From positions 1 through 12,258 of the forward strand of contig CAYWYJ010000114.1 in NCBI GenBank assembly GCA_964462635.1: a DNA stretch of 12,258 nucleotides. The letters run 5' to 3'. Positions 1-6,380 of the stretch are shown here, piece after piece. Below the pieces are notes generated by a model. That model was not told the DNA's origin. It saw nothing but the letters and a program-made list of their open reading frames with translations, and searched no databases. The position numbers and the translations under genes were made by a program. Every line of letters begins with the position of its first letter. Within the stretch, counting starts at the first letter, position 1. This DNA comes from JBFMAI01 sp964462635. GTDB taxonomy: Bacteria; Planctomycetota; Phycisphaerae; UBA1845; Fen-1342.

Positions 1-53
1 CCTGCAAGCCGCCAAAGCAGTCGCCCAAGAGAGCCGAAGATCGTGAAAGCAGT

Positions 54-125
54 GGGGCGAGCCTCCCGGCGAGCCGCGGCTCGGCAGGCCGGCAGGGTCA
101 CCGCAGGAGACAGCCTCGCCCTCCC
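54..125. repeat. Dispersed palindromic repeat, copy A (interrupted)
   Basis: GC-rich inverted repeat whose centre (70-83) is a perfect 14-base palindrome, CGAGCCGCGGCTCG. The left arm is 54-76. The right arm is 77-88 plus 112-125, split by 23 extra bases (89-111) that partly repeat GGCAGG. The same core (CCTCCCGGCGAG, then CTCGGCAGG, then AGCCTCGCCCTCCCGTGT) recurs at 2767-2811 inside the glycosyltransferase gene, so this is a dispersed element rather than a local hairpin. It lies 25 bases beyond the asparaginase stop codon. Weaker similarity between the two copies continues past the palindrome (126-155 versus 2808-2837, about 21 of 30 positions), so the element may extend into the 3' end of the asparaginase gene. 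It might also act as a transcript-end hairpin, but there is no T tract. Confidence 0.7.
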
Positions 126-150
126 GTGTCGCGCGACCGTGAATACCCAC

Positions 151-1227
151 TTAGCGTGCGGGAAGCGCGGGAAACAACCCGGGCAGCTCAACCTGGCGGG
201 CCTCTTTGTCGTCGTGTACGGCCATCTTGCCGGGGCCGCGCAGGCTGGCGCCGCCGAACAGCCCGTCCCTGCGCAACGCGTACAGCGTCAGACCGTAGGC
301 CGGCAACCCGTCGCGGTCGCGCAGCCGCTTCTCCGTGTGGTCGGCCACGCGCTGAAGCACGCGGCGGCAGGCATCCTCCGGCGTCGCGCCGCCGCGCATC
401 AACTCCACCACCAGGAAACTGGAGCAGTCTTGGAGATTGGCCTCGCCGCGGCCGGTGGAGCCGCAGGCCCCGACGGCGTTGTCGACGTAGAGCCCCGCGC
501 CGAGGATGGGGGAATCGCCGACGCGGCCCGGAATCTTGTAGGCCAGCCCGGACGTGGACGTGCAGCCGCCGATGTCTCCGGCCGCCGTCAGGGCCATGCA
601 GGTGACGGTGCCGGTGGGCCGGTCAGCCCAGTGCCGCGCGCGGGCGTGGGCCGCCGCCTCGTCGGCCTCCGGGTGCAACCAGTCGTCCTGGTCCGAGTGG
701 GTCTCCCGCCACTCCAGCCAGATACGACGGGCTTCCTCGGTCAGGAGGTTCTCTTCCTTGAAGCCGTGGGCGCGGGCAAAGCGCAGTGCCCCCTCACCCA
801 CGAGCAGGACGTGGTCGGTGCGCTGCATGACGAGCTTGGCCACGCTCGACGGATGGCGGACGTTGCGGAGCGCGGCCACCGCGCCGCCCTTGTGCGTCGG
901 CCCGTGCATGACGCAGGCGTCCAGCTCGACGACGCCCTCTTCGTTCGGCAACCCGCCATAGCCGACCGAGGTGTCGTTGGGGTCGTCTTCGACGAGGTTG
1001 ACGCCGGCGACCACCGCATCCACGGGGTCGGCCCCCTGCCGTAACAACTCCACGACCCGGCGGCAAGCTTCCAGGCCGTTGGCGCTGGCGATGACCAGCG
1101 GGGTGCCGCTGGGGCGCAGCACCGCCGGTTGGTCGGAAACACCGGCTTGGGCCATACGACCGCCTCCGAGGCCGGCCGCGGCCAGTCCCGCGGCCGACAC
1201 GCAAAACTCGCGCCGATTGAGGGCCAT
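151..1227 (-). CDS. Tat-exported glycosylasparaginase / isoaspartyl peptidase family Ntn hydrolase
   Basis: This 358-residue protein matches the N4-(beta-N-acetylglucosaminyl)-L-asparaginase (AGA) family, which self-cleaves to alpha and beta subunits and hydrolyses Asn-GlcNAc or related beta-aspartyl bonds. The alpha part has SVGYGGLPNEEGVVELDA and LLVGEGALRFA, close to AGA. The expected nucleophile and cleavage site is T207 in GTVTCMAL. The beta part follows with STSG, the substrate-binding GRVGDSPILGAG (R235, D238) and GSTGRGE. The residue before T207 is Gly, where classical AGA has Asp. The N-terminus MALNRREFCVSAAGLAAAG is a twin-arginine signal, so the folded enzyme should act outside the cytoplasm. 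The ATG at 1227 was chosen because AAGGAG sits six bases upstream; the ATG at 1233 abuts that Shine-Dalgarno. It is divergent from the YlbF operon. The family call is firm; the substrate is not shown. Confidence 0.93.
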   Translation of the reverse strand: MALNRREFCVSAAGLAAAGLGGGRMAQAGVSDQPAVLRPSGTPLVIASANGLEACRRVVELLRQGADPVDAVVAGVNLVEDDPNDTSVGYGGLPNEEGVVELDACVMHGPTHKGGAVAALRNVRHPSSVAKLVMQRTDHVLLVGEGALRFARAHGFKEENLLTEEARRIWLEWRETHSDQDDWLHPEADEAAAHARARHWADRPTGTVTCMALTAAGDIGGCTSTSGLAYKIPGRVGDSPILGAGLYVDNAVGACGSTGRGEANLQDCSSFLVVELMRGGATPEDACRRVLQRVADHTEKRLRDRDGLPAYGLTLYALRRDGLFGGASLRGPGKMAVHDDKEARQVELPGLFPALPAR

Positions 1228-1233
1228 GAGCAT

Positions 1234-1239
1234 CTCCTT
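1234..1239 (-). promoter_or_regulatory. Ribosome binding site deciding the asparaginase start
   Basis: On the minus strand this reads AAGGAG, followed by ATGCTC and then the ATG at 1227. Six-base spacing favours the second ATG, which also places the twin-arginine pair at residues 5-6. The upstream in-frame ATG at 1233 would have no spacer. Confidence 0.7.
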
Positions 1240-1366
1240 GCCAGAGCCGGCCCTCCCCGCGGCGTGACGGGTCGGCGTTGAGCCATGATAGCCGATTCGG
1301 GGCCGCAACGCGCTGCGTCCCGAATCCGCGGCGGGCCAGGCCGGTGCATCGCCGCCGCGGCGCGGC

Positions 1367-1372
1367 TACAAT
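1367..1372 (+). promoter_or_regulatory. Possible -10 element for the YlbF-GT39-acyltransferase operon
   Basis: TACAAT differs from TATAAT at one base and sits in otherwise GC-rich sequence 40 bases before the YlbF ATG. This would give a short leader of about 30 bases. No good -35 is visible, so this is a weak prediction. Confidence 0.35.
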
Positions 1373-1411
1373 CCCCGCCGCGAATCCGTTACCGCGGAAG
1401 GCAGGTGCTTC

Positions 1412-1774
1412 ATGGCCGATGTTCCCGATGTGTTGACCAAGGCCCGCGAACTGGGGGCCGCGCTGGCCGCCCACCCGCGTGTCCGGGCCCATCTCGACGC
1501 CCAGCGGGCCGTCCACGCCGACACCACGGCCCAGCAGATCCTGCGGGATTACCAGGCGCAACTGGACCAGATCCAGCAGCGCGAGGCGTCCCACCAGCCG
1601 ATCGAGGTCGCCGACAAACACAAGCTGCGGGAACTGGAGCAACGGCTGGCGGGCAACGAGTCGCTGAAGAACCTGATGCGCACACAGGCGGACTACGTGG
1701 CCCTGATGAACCAGGTCAATGAGGCCATTGACGGCCCGTTGACCGAACTGCACGCCCCGGAGACGCCGGCGTGA
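1412..1774 (+). CDS. YlbF/YmcA (Com_YlbF) family small helical protein
   Basis: This 120-residue, almost entirely helical cytoplasmic protein fits the YlbF/YmcA family in length and pattern. The N-terminal helix VLTKARELGAALAAHPRVRA is followed by a long charged helix (about 37-59), a second amphipathic helix with KLRELEQRLAGNESLK (70-86), and a final helix with YVALMNQVNEAI (95-106), the usual family ending. In Bacillus the relatives are part of a complex affecting RNase Y and developmental decisions; whether that applies here is unknown. The ATG at 1412 has GGAAGG ten bases upstream and AGG closer in. Its TGA overlaps the GTG of the glycosyltransferase gene in GTGA, so it is the first gene of a coupled three-gene operon. 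There is no signal peptide or membrane segment. Confidence 0.8.
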   Translation: MADVPDVLTKARELGAALAAHPRVRAHLDAQRAVHADTTAQQILRDYQAQLDQIQQREASHQPIEVADKHKLRELEQRLAGNESLKNLMRTQADYVALMNQVNEAIDGPLTELHAPETPA

Positions 1775-3885
1775 TCTGGGCCGGGCCACGGGGAAGTCCG
1801 CCGAACACCGACAGCTCCCCGGCCCCGGTCCGCCACGGCGGGTCCGGCGCGGCGGCCGCCTGGCTCGTGGCGCTCATCGCCTGGACCACGCTGATCTGCT
1901 TCTATCGCCTGGACGGCGGGGCCCGTTTCGAACCGATCGACTGCTGGGTGGCGCAGACGGCCCGCGAGATGGCCGAGCGCGCGGAGTGGCTGGTCCCGCG
2001 CTTCTCCGGCGAGACGCGCATGCAGAAGTCGCCCGGCCCGTACTGGGCAGTGATGCTGACGGCCCGGCTGCGCGGGCAGACGGACATCGACGAGGTGGCC
2101 GCGCGCCTGCCCAACGCGCTCGCCGCCGTCGTCCTCGTCGTGACCATCTTCTGGCTCACGCGGCGCGTCGCCGGTGATCGGGCCGCGGTGTTCGCCGGCT
2201 TCGCGGCGGCCTCGAGCGTGCTGGTGCTGTGGTGGTCGCACCGCGGGGCCAGTGACCTCGGACTCACGACGTTGACGACCGTGTCGCTGGCCGCGCTGTG
2301 GATCGGCAGCGAAACGGAGCCGCCGGGGCCGCGCCGCCACGCGCTGTGGCTGTTGGGCTACTTCGCCGCGGGGCTGGGCATGCTTTACAAGATGCCGATG
2401 CCGCTGGCGATTGTCGGCCTGCCCGCCTTCCTGTACGTGCTGCTGTGGAACCGCTGGCGGCTGCTGTGGAACCGCTGGCACCTGGTCGGTCTGGCCCTCT
2501 TTCTGCTGCCGTGGCTGCCGTGGGCGGTGGCGGTCTGTCTGGTCGAGCACGCCGCGTGGGTCAAGTGGAAAGTCGAGTTCCTGGACCGCTTCACGGGCAC
2601 GCTGCCCAACGTGGAGGGCCAGGGCGGGTGGAAGAACCTCGCCTTCTACTTGCCCGTCCCCCTGCTGTATTGCCTGCCGTTCACGCTGTCGCTGCCGCGG
2701 GCCATCCTGCGCGCATTCAAGCCCAATGGGGACTCAGGAGCACAAGTCGTCGGCCGGGAAGGCGCGCCTCCCGGCGAGACTCGGCTCGGCAGGAGCCTCG
2801 CCCTCCCGTGTTGCACGGCCCTGGATTCCCAGTTGGGTGCAGGCGTGAACCAGGCAGGCACGCGATTCATGATCGTTTGGTTCGCCGGCCTCCTCGTGTT
2901 CTTCACCGCGTCCACGGGCAAGGAATGGCGGTATTTCCTGCCGGGACTGCCACCGCTGTTCGTCCTGCTGGGGATCGAGTTGGCGCGCTTCTTCGACCCG
3001 CGGCGACCGCAGCAGCCCCGCCGGGATTGGGTGGGCACGCTCGCCGTGTGGGTGCTGCTGCCCGGCGCACTGCTGGGGGCCGGTTGGCCGGTCCTGCGCC
3101 AGTGGTGGTGGACGAAGCGCGGGCAGTTCGAGCTGGAGGGCCTGTACGCCTGGGAGGACGTGCTCGCGGCGTACCTCATCACCGTAACGCTCCTCGCCGT
3201 CGGCTGCGGCCTGGCGGCCTGGCTGTACCGGCGGCGGCACGAGCACGCGGCGTTCGGCGGACTGGTCGTGACCATGTGGGCGGTGTGGCTGTACGCGTGG
3301 CCGAATCTCACGCCGCTGGTCATGTCCCAGCGGCCGTTTGTGGATTTCGCCGAGCAGCTCACCCGCAAAGTGCCTGCCGCAGCGCGTCCCGCCATCCGCA
3401 TGGCCGGCAGTCAGGACCCGCGCATTGTCTGGTTCAGCAACATCCGCTACCCGCGTGTCATCGACCAGCTCGAACTGCTCGCCGAACAGCAGGAGCGCTT
3501 CCGCCGCGGCGAGCAGCCGCACCGCCGCGACCTGGACTACGAAATGCGGCGCTACGGCGAGACAATGATCGACCTCATGGCGGGTGACGAGCTGTGTCTC
3601 TTCGTGATCCCGTTTGAGGGGTACATCAAGTTCCTGCTGGACGCGCCGCCGGAACTGGCCCGCGCCGGGCGTCCGCTGCCGCCGTTGCACCTGTGGCTGC
3701 AAACGCGCCACGGGACGTACGATCGGCACTACATTCTGTTCGGCAACCGCCCGCCGCCGTTCCGCGAACCCGAGCTGCGTGTGCCGGACAAGCTCCGGGA
3801 ACGGCTGCGGACGGAGGGCTGGCCGGGTGTCATCCGACCGGCCGCCCCGTCCAGCGTTCCCACAACGACTTCCGCCCCGCCATGA
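1771..3885 (+). CDS. ArnT-like family 39 membrane glycosyltransferase (carries a palindrome insert)
   Basis: This 704-residue polytopic inner-membrane protein resembles GT39/PMT and ArnT enzymes, which move a sugar from a polyprenyl phosphate to a lipid or protein on the outer face. After the first membrane segment (about 28-45), the outer loop has FEPIDCWVAQTAREM, then WLVPRFSGETRMQKSPGPYW (73-92). The latter matches the ArnT pattern DWVVPRLNG...EKPPLLYW. E54 and D57 are candidate catalytic acids. Further hydrophobic segments run to about 512, followed by a soluble C-terminal domain (513-704). Two oddities are a 21-base tandem duplication (LLWNRWR/LLWNRWH, 224-237) and a hydrophilic stretch (about 318-365), rich in Gly, Arg and Pro, encoded by a palindromic repeat between two membrane segments. 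It starts with GTG overlapping the YlbF stop and ends in ATGA shared with the acyltransferase. The acceptor is unknown; lipid A or a similar glycolipid is an inference from the next gene. Confidence 0.88.
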   Translation: MIWAGPRGSPPNTDSSPAPVRHGGSGAAAAWLVALIAWTTLICFYRLDGGARFEPIDCWVAQTAREMAERAEWLVPRFSGETRMQKSPGPYWAVMLTARLRGQTDIDEVAARLPNALAAVVLVVTIFWLTRRVAGDRAAVFAGFAAASSVLVLWWSHRGASDLGLTTLTTVSLAALWIGSETEPPGPRRHALWLLGYFAAGLGMLYKMPMPLAIVGLPAFLYVLLWNRWRLLWNRWHLVGLALFLLPWLPWAVAVCLVEHAAWVKWKVEFLDRFTGTLPNVEGQGGWKNLAFYLPVPLLYCLPFTLSLPRAILRAFKPNGDSGAQVVGREGAPPGETRLGRSLALPCCTALDSQLGAGVNQAGTRFMIVWFAGLLVFFTASTGKEWRYFLPGLPPLFVLLGIELARFFDPRRPQQPRRDWVGTLAVWVLLPGALLGAGWPVLRQWWWTKRGQFELEGLYAWEDVLAAYLITVTLLAVGCGLAAWLYRRRHEHAAFGGLVVTMWAVWLYAWPNLTPLVMSQRPFVDFAEQLTRKVPAAARPAIRMAGSQDPRIVWFSNIRYPRVIDQLELLAEQQERFRRGEQPHRRDLDYEMRRYGETMIDLMAGDELCLFVIPFEGYIKFLLDAPPELARAGRPLPPLHLWLQTRHGTYDRHYILFGNRPPPFREPELRVPDKLRERLRTEGWPGVIRPAAPSSVPTTTSAPP
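2440..2481 (+). repeat. 21-base tandem duplication in the glycosyltransferase gene
   Basis: Two adjacent 21-base units (2440-2460 and 2461-2481) differ only in their last two bases. They encode LLWNRWR followed by LLWNRWH. The frame is kept, and the duplication lengthens the loop and membrane edge between hydrophobic segments near residues 224-237. Confidence 0.85.
2756..2807. repeat. Dispersed palindromic repeat, copy B, in frame within the glycosyltransferase gene
   Basis: A 52-base inverted repeat. The arms are 2756-2778 and 2785-2807, 23 bases each, with 18 of 23 positions complementary around a six-base centre. It shares its core with copy A at 54-125. A tighter alternative hairpin is GGCGAG (2773-2778) with CTCGCC (2797-2802), enclosing GCTC/GAGC. 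It is read as residues 329-346 of the glycosyltransferase, which continues without a stop. Flanking coding sequence (from about 2725 to 2860) is also atypical for the family, so the acquired segment may be longer than the palindrome. Confidence 0.75.
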
Positions 3886-4844
3886 TGGCCGCACGGATCC
3901 GACAATACCTGTGCGAGGTCACCGAAGCGCCAACGTTGACCCTGGCGGTCCGGCGGGTCGGGGAGTACGCCGCCCTGCGGCTGTGGGCGCTCATCATCGG
4001 GTGCTTCCCGATCGAGATGAACCTGAGCACGGCCCGGCTGATGGGGCGCCTGTGGTGGCTCCTGATGAAACGCCACCGCGACCGCGCCCTGGACCACCTG
4101 CGGCCGGCGCTGGGTGACCGCTACGGCGAGCGGGAGTTGCGGCGGATCGCGCGGCGGTCGTTTGAGCACTTCGCCCAGCTTTACCTGGTGGAGCTGGTGC
4201 TCACGCCGCGGCTGATCAACCCGTGGTCGTGGGCGCGGTACGTGGAGCTGGACCAGCTTGGGCCGGCGCTGCGCGAGCTGCTGGCCGCGCGCGGGACGAT
4301 CCTGCTCACGGGGCATTTCGGCAACTACGAGCTGCTCGGGTACACGATCAGCCGGTTGGGGCTGCCACTGACGGCGGTGATGCGGCCGGTGGACAATCCG
4401 CTCATCAACGAATACGTGGAGCGGTCGCGGCGGGCCGGCGGCCTGTCGCTGCTGTACAAGAAAGGGGTCAGTGCGATCGCGGGAGAGCTCATCGACCAGG
4501 GGGCGGCGTTGAGCTTCATTGCCGACCAGGACGCCGGTCGAAAGGGGCTGTTCGTCGCGTTCTTCGGGCGGCCGGCTTCGACGTACAAGTCGATCGGGCT
4601 GCTGGCGATGGCCAAACGCGTGCCGATCATCGTCGGGCACGCCGTCCGGGCGCGACGCGGGTTCCACTATCGCATCGGTGTGGAGCGCATCATCCAGCCG
4701 GAGGAATGGGAGGGCCGCGACGACCCGCTACGCTGGATCACCCAGGAGTACACCGCGGCGTTGGAGGCGGCGGTCCGCCGCCACCCGGAGCAGTACTTGT
4801 GGGTCCACCGGCGGTGGAAACACCGGCCGCGGCCCCGCGACTGA
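3882..4844 (+). CDS. LpxL/HtrB-type lysophospholipid (lipid A) acyltransferase
   Basis: This 320-residue protein belongs to the bacterial lipid A biosynthesis acyltransferase family, which adds a secondary acyl chain from acyl-ACP to a glycolipid at the inner membrane. The catalytic HX4E motif is H145-FGNY-E150 in TGHFGNYELL. The family blocks MRPVDNPLINEYVE (167-180), FIADQDAGRKGLFVAFFGRPAST (212-234) and the C-terminal QYLWVHRRWKHRP (304-316) are all present. A hydrophobic N-terminal stretch (about 31-44) would anchor it. Length is normal for the family (about 300). The ATG at 3882 was chosen because it overlaps the upstream stop (ATGA) and gives normal family length; the open frame extends 63 codons further upstream but only antisense-like, non-conserved residues would be added. 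Sharing an operon with an ArnT-like transferase suggests both tailor the same envelope lipid. The exact acceptor is not determined. Confidence 0.93.
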   Translation: MMAARIRQYLCEVTEAPTLTLAVRRVGEYAALRLWALIIGCFPIEMNLSTARLMGRLWWLLMKRHRDRALDHLRPALGDRYGERELRRIARRSFEHFAQLYLVELVLTPRLINPWSWARYVELDQLGPALRELLAARGTILLTGHFGNYELLGYTISRLGLPLTAVMRPVDNPLINEYVERSRRAGGLSLLYKKGVSAIAGELIDQGAALSFIADQDAGRKGLFVAFFGRPASTYKSIGLLAMAKRVPIIVGHAVRARRGFHYRIGVERIIQPEEWEGRDDPLRWITQEYTAALEAAVRRHPEQYLWVHRRWKHRPRPRD

Positions 4845-4871
4845 ACGCCGCCGCGACCCCGTTACGTTCAG
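4841..4871. terminator. Inverted repeat at convergent gene ends, possible bidirectional terminator
   Basis: CTGAACG (4841-4847) and CGTTCAG (4865-4871) are exact inverted copies around a 17-base loop. Each arm contains the stop codon of one of the converging genes, which are only 23 bases apart. There is no T tract on either strand, so intrinsic termination is uncertain; it may simply block read-through or protect RNA ends. Confidence 0.35.
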
Positions 4872-6316
4872 CGGCGCCGGCCGCGGGCAAACCAGAGCAT
4901 CACCGGCACGACCGCGAGCGTGAAGAGGCTGCCGGCGCCACAGGCGCCCGGCGCGGCGCGCTCTTGCACCGAAGGGGTTTGCTCATCGCCGCCATTGTCG
5001 ACCTGGCGGTACAGGAGCTTCCCGGCGGTGGCCAGTTCGATGACCTGGACCGACGTGAAGGCGGTATCGCTGAGACCTCCCGGATCGGTGACTAGGAGCG
5101 AGAAATAGTAGGTGCCGGTTTTCACGGGCTTCCACGACGCGATCTTCTCCGTCACCCCGACGAGGGGCTGGAAGCCGTCGATGACTTCGTCGCTTTCCAG
5201 GGCCCCGCCGACGGCGTTGGTTTGCCGCCAACGGTAGCTGAGCTTGTCGCCGTCGGGATCGGTGGAACGCTCCGCGCCAAGCCGAATGGTCGTCCCCAAC
5301 GCGACCGGCGCCGTGGGACCGGTGATGATGGCGCGCGGGCCGCGATTGACCGGCAGCGAGGAGACCACGCTGATGGTCACCTCGTCGGTGGATGGCAGCG
5401 GATTGACGCCGTCCTCCACGAGCAGGCGATACACATAGTCCCCCGTCAGGGAGAGTGTGACCTGAGCGGTGGCGTCGTTGCCGTCATCGTTCGCCTCGGG
5501 GTCAACCCGCTCCGGCCCCGAAATCCACTCCCAGGCGTACTCCAGCGTGTCCTTCACAAAGACGTTTGGCTCGCTGGGGTCGAACCCGAGGTTCGAGCTG
5601 TCAAAAGAGCGGCTTCCATCCAGCACGACGGTGCTGCCCGCCGCGGCGGTCTGGTCGGCGCCGGCGTCGGCAAACGGCGGGGGGTTCGGCGGGGCGAGCA
5701 GCGGATTCTCCTTCGCCCGGAGATAGAACGAGAACCGACTCCACTGACCGCTTTCCGGGTCGGGCTTCTCCTCGTTGCTGACACGCACGTCAATCCACCA
5801 CAGCACGTCATAGTCGATGAGGCCCCGCATACGCAGTTGATTGACACCGAGGATGTCCGGCACGGCCACCCAGATCCACATCACCATGGCGTTCGCCGGC
5901 GGGGGATCAATCCGTTGCCAGCCCGCCACTGGGGGCCAGTTACTGGTCGCCCCCTGCAATGGCGGAGCTTCCGGCGGACCGAGAGACGCGTAGCCGCGCA
6001 GGCGGTAGTAGAACTTGACGTCGGCTTCCGGATCATCAAGCTCCTCGTCGGTGACGATCAGTTGCAGGAGAATCCAGTCGTACTCGTTCGCGACCTCCGT
6101 CTCGGGGTCGAAAGGCACCACACTGCTCATCGGCGGGAACCAGAACCACCCCGCCCGCCACGAGTACCAGTTGACCAAATCCTCGCGGGTCCCCTCGAAC
6201 CGAGTGATGAAGTAGTCCACGGCGTAGATCTGCGGCGGACTCTCGCCTTGCCCCTGGGCGGTCATGGTCACGGCGAGGGTCAACAGGCAGGCAGCGATCG
6301 GGGCGATCTTCTTCAT
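4868..6316 (-). CDS. Secreted PKD-domain protein with C-terminal GxCGxG anchor-like tail
   Basis: A 482-residue exported protein of unknown function. The N-terminus MKKIAPIAACLLTLAVTMTAQGQ is a signal peptide, probably cut near residue 22. Residues about 25-205 are rich in Trp and Tyr and contain two related halves (EYDWILLQLIVTDEE at 78-92 and DYDVLWWIDVRVSNEE at 168-183, each leading to a similar strand). Two PKD/Ig-like folds follow. The first, about 214-318, has ADAGADQTAAAGSTVVLDGS. The second, about 325-426, has STDPDGDKLSYRWRQ and GTYYFSLLVTDPGG. The tail (456-482) has PGACGAGS, a hydrophobic helix and FARGRRR. This three-part layout resembles Cys-containing C-terminal sorting signals. 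The ATG at 6316 was chosen because it starts the signal peptide; GTG at 6337 would add seven residues. It is the last gene of the surface-protein block, and binding or scaffolding is a guess. Confidence 0.85.
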   Translation of the reverse strand: MKKIAPIAACLLTLAVTMTAQGQGESPPQIYAVDYFITRFEGTREDLVNWYSWRAGWFWFPPMSSVVPFDPETEVANEYDWILLQLIVTDEELDDPEADVKFYYRLRGYASLGPPEAPPLQGATSNWPPVAGWQRIDPPPANAMVMWIWVAVPDILGVNQLRMRGLIDYDVLWWIDVRVSNEEKPDPESGQWSRFSFYLRAKENPLLAPPNPPPFADAGADQTAAAGSTVVLDGSRSFDSSNLGFDPSEPNVFVKDTLEYAWEWISGPERVDPEANDDGNDATAQVTLSLTGDYVYRLLVEDGVNPLPSTDEVTISVVSSLPVNRGPRAIITGPTAPVALGTTIRLGAERSTDPDGDKLSYRWRQTNAVGGALESDEVIDGFQPLVGVTEKIASWKPVKTGTYYFSLLVTDPGGLSDTAFTSVQVIELATAGKLLYRQVDNGGDEQTPSVQERAAPGACGAGSLFTLAVVPVMLWFARGRRR

Positions 6317-6380
6317 GGTCCTCGCACCTCGCAGCACGCAGCCACGAATCCTGGCGCTGGTAGTTGGGCCTTCCTATCGT

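Larger units (their letters stand above)
1228..1411. other. Divergent intergenic spacer between asparaginase and YlbF operon
   Basis: This 184-base gap should hold promoters for both directions. On the plus strand, a TACAAT hexamer at 1367-1372 is the only AT-containing -10-like site close to the YlbF gene; the hexamer 17 bases upstream (GTGCAT) is a poor -35. The Shine-Dalgarno GGAAGG is at 1396-1401. I see no clear minus-strand promoter and no coding capacity beyond antisense noise. Confidence 0.5.

Noticed and set aside
43..1044. 333-codon open frame on the plus strand over the asparaginase gene
   Set aside because: It is antisense to a clearly recognised enzyme gene and has Arg/Ala/Val-rich composition typical of high-GC shadow frames; no family features.
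3693..3881. N-terminal extension of the acyltransferase open frame
   Set aside because: These 63 codons overlap the glycosyltransferase gene in another frame and resemble no acyltransferase; the ATG at 3882 gives normal length and an ATGA coupling.
4767..4790. GC-rich hairpin GGCGGCGGTCCGCCGCC as a terminator
   Set aside because: It lies inside the acyltransferase coding region before the conserved C-terminus and has no T tract; codon bias explains it.
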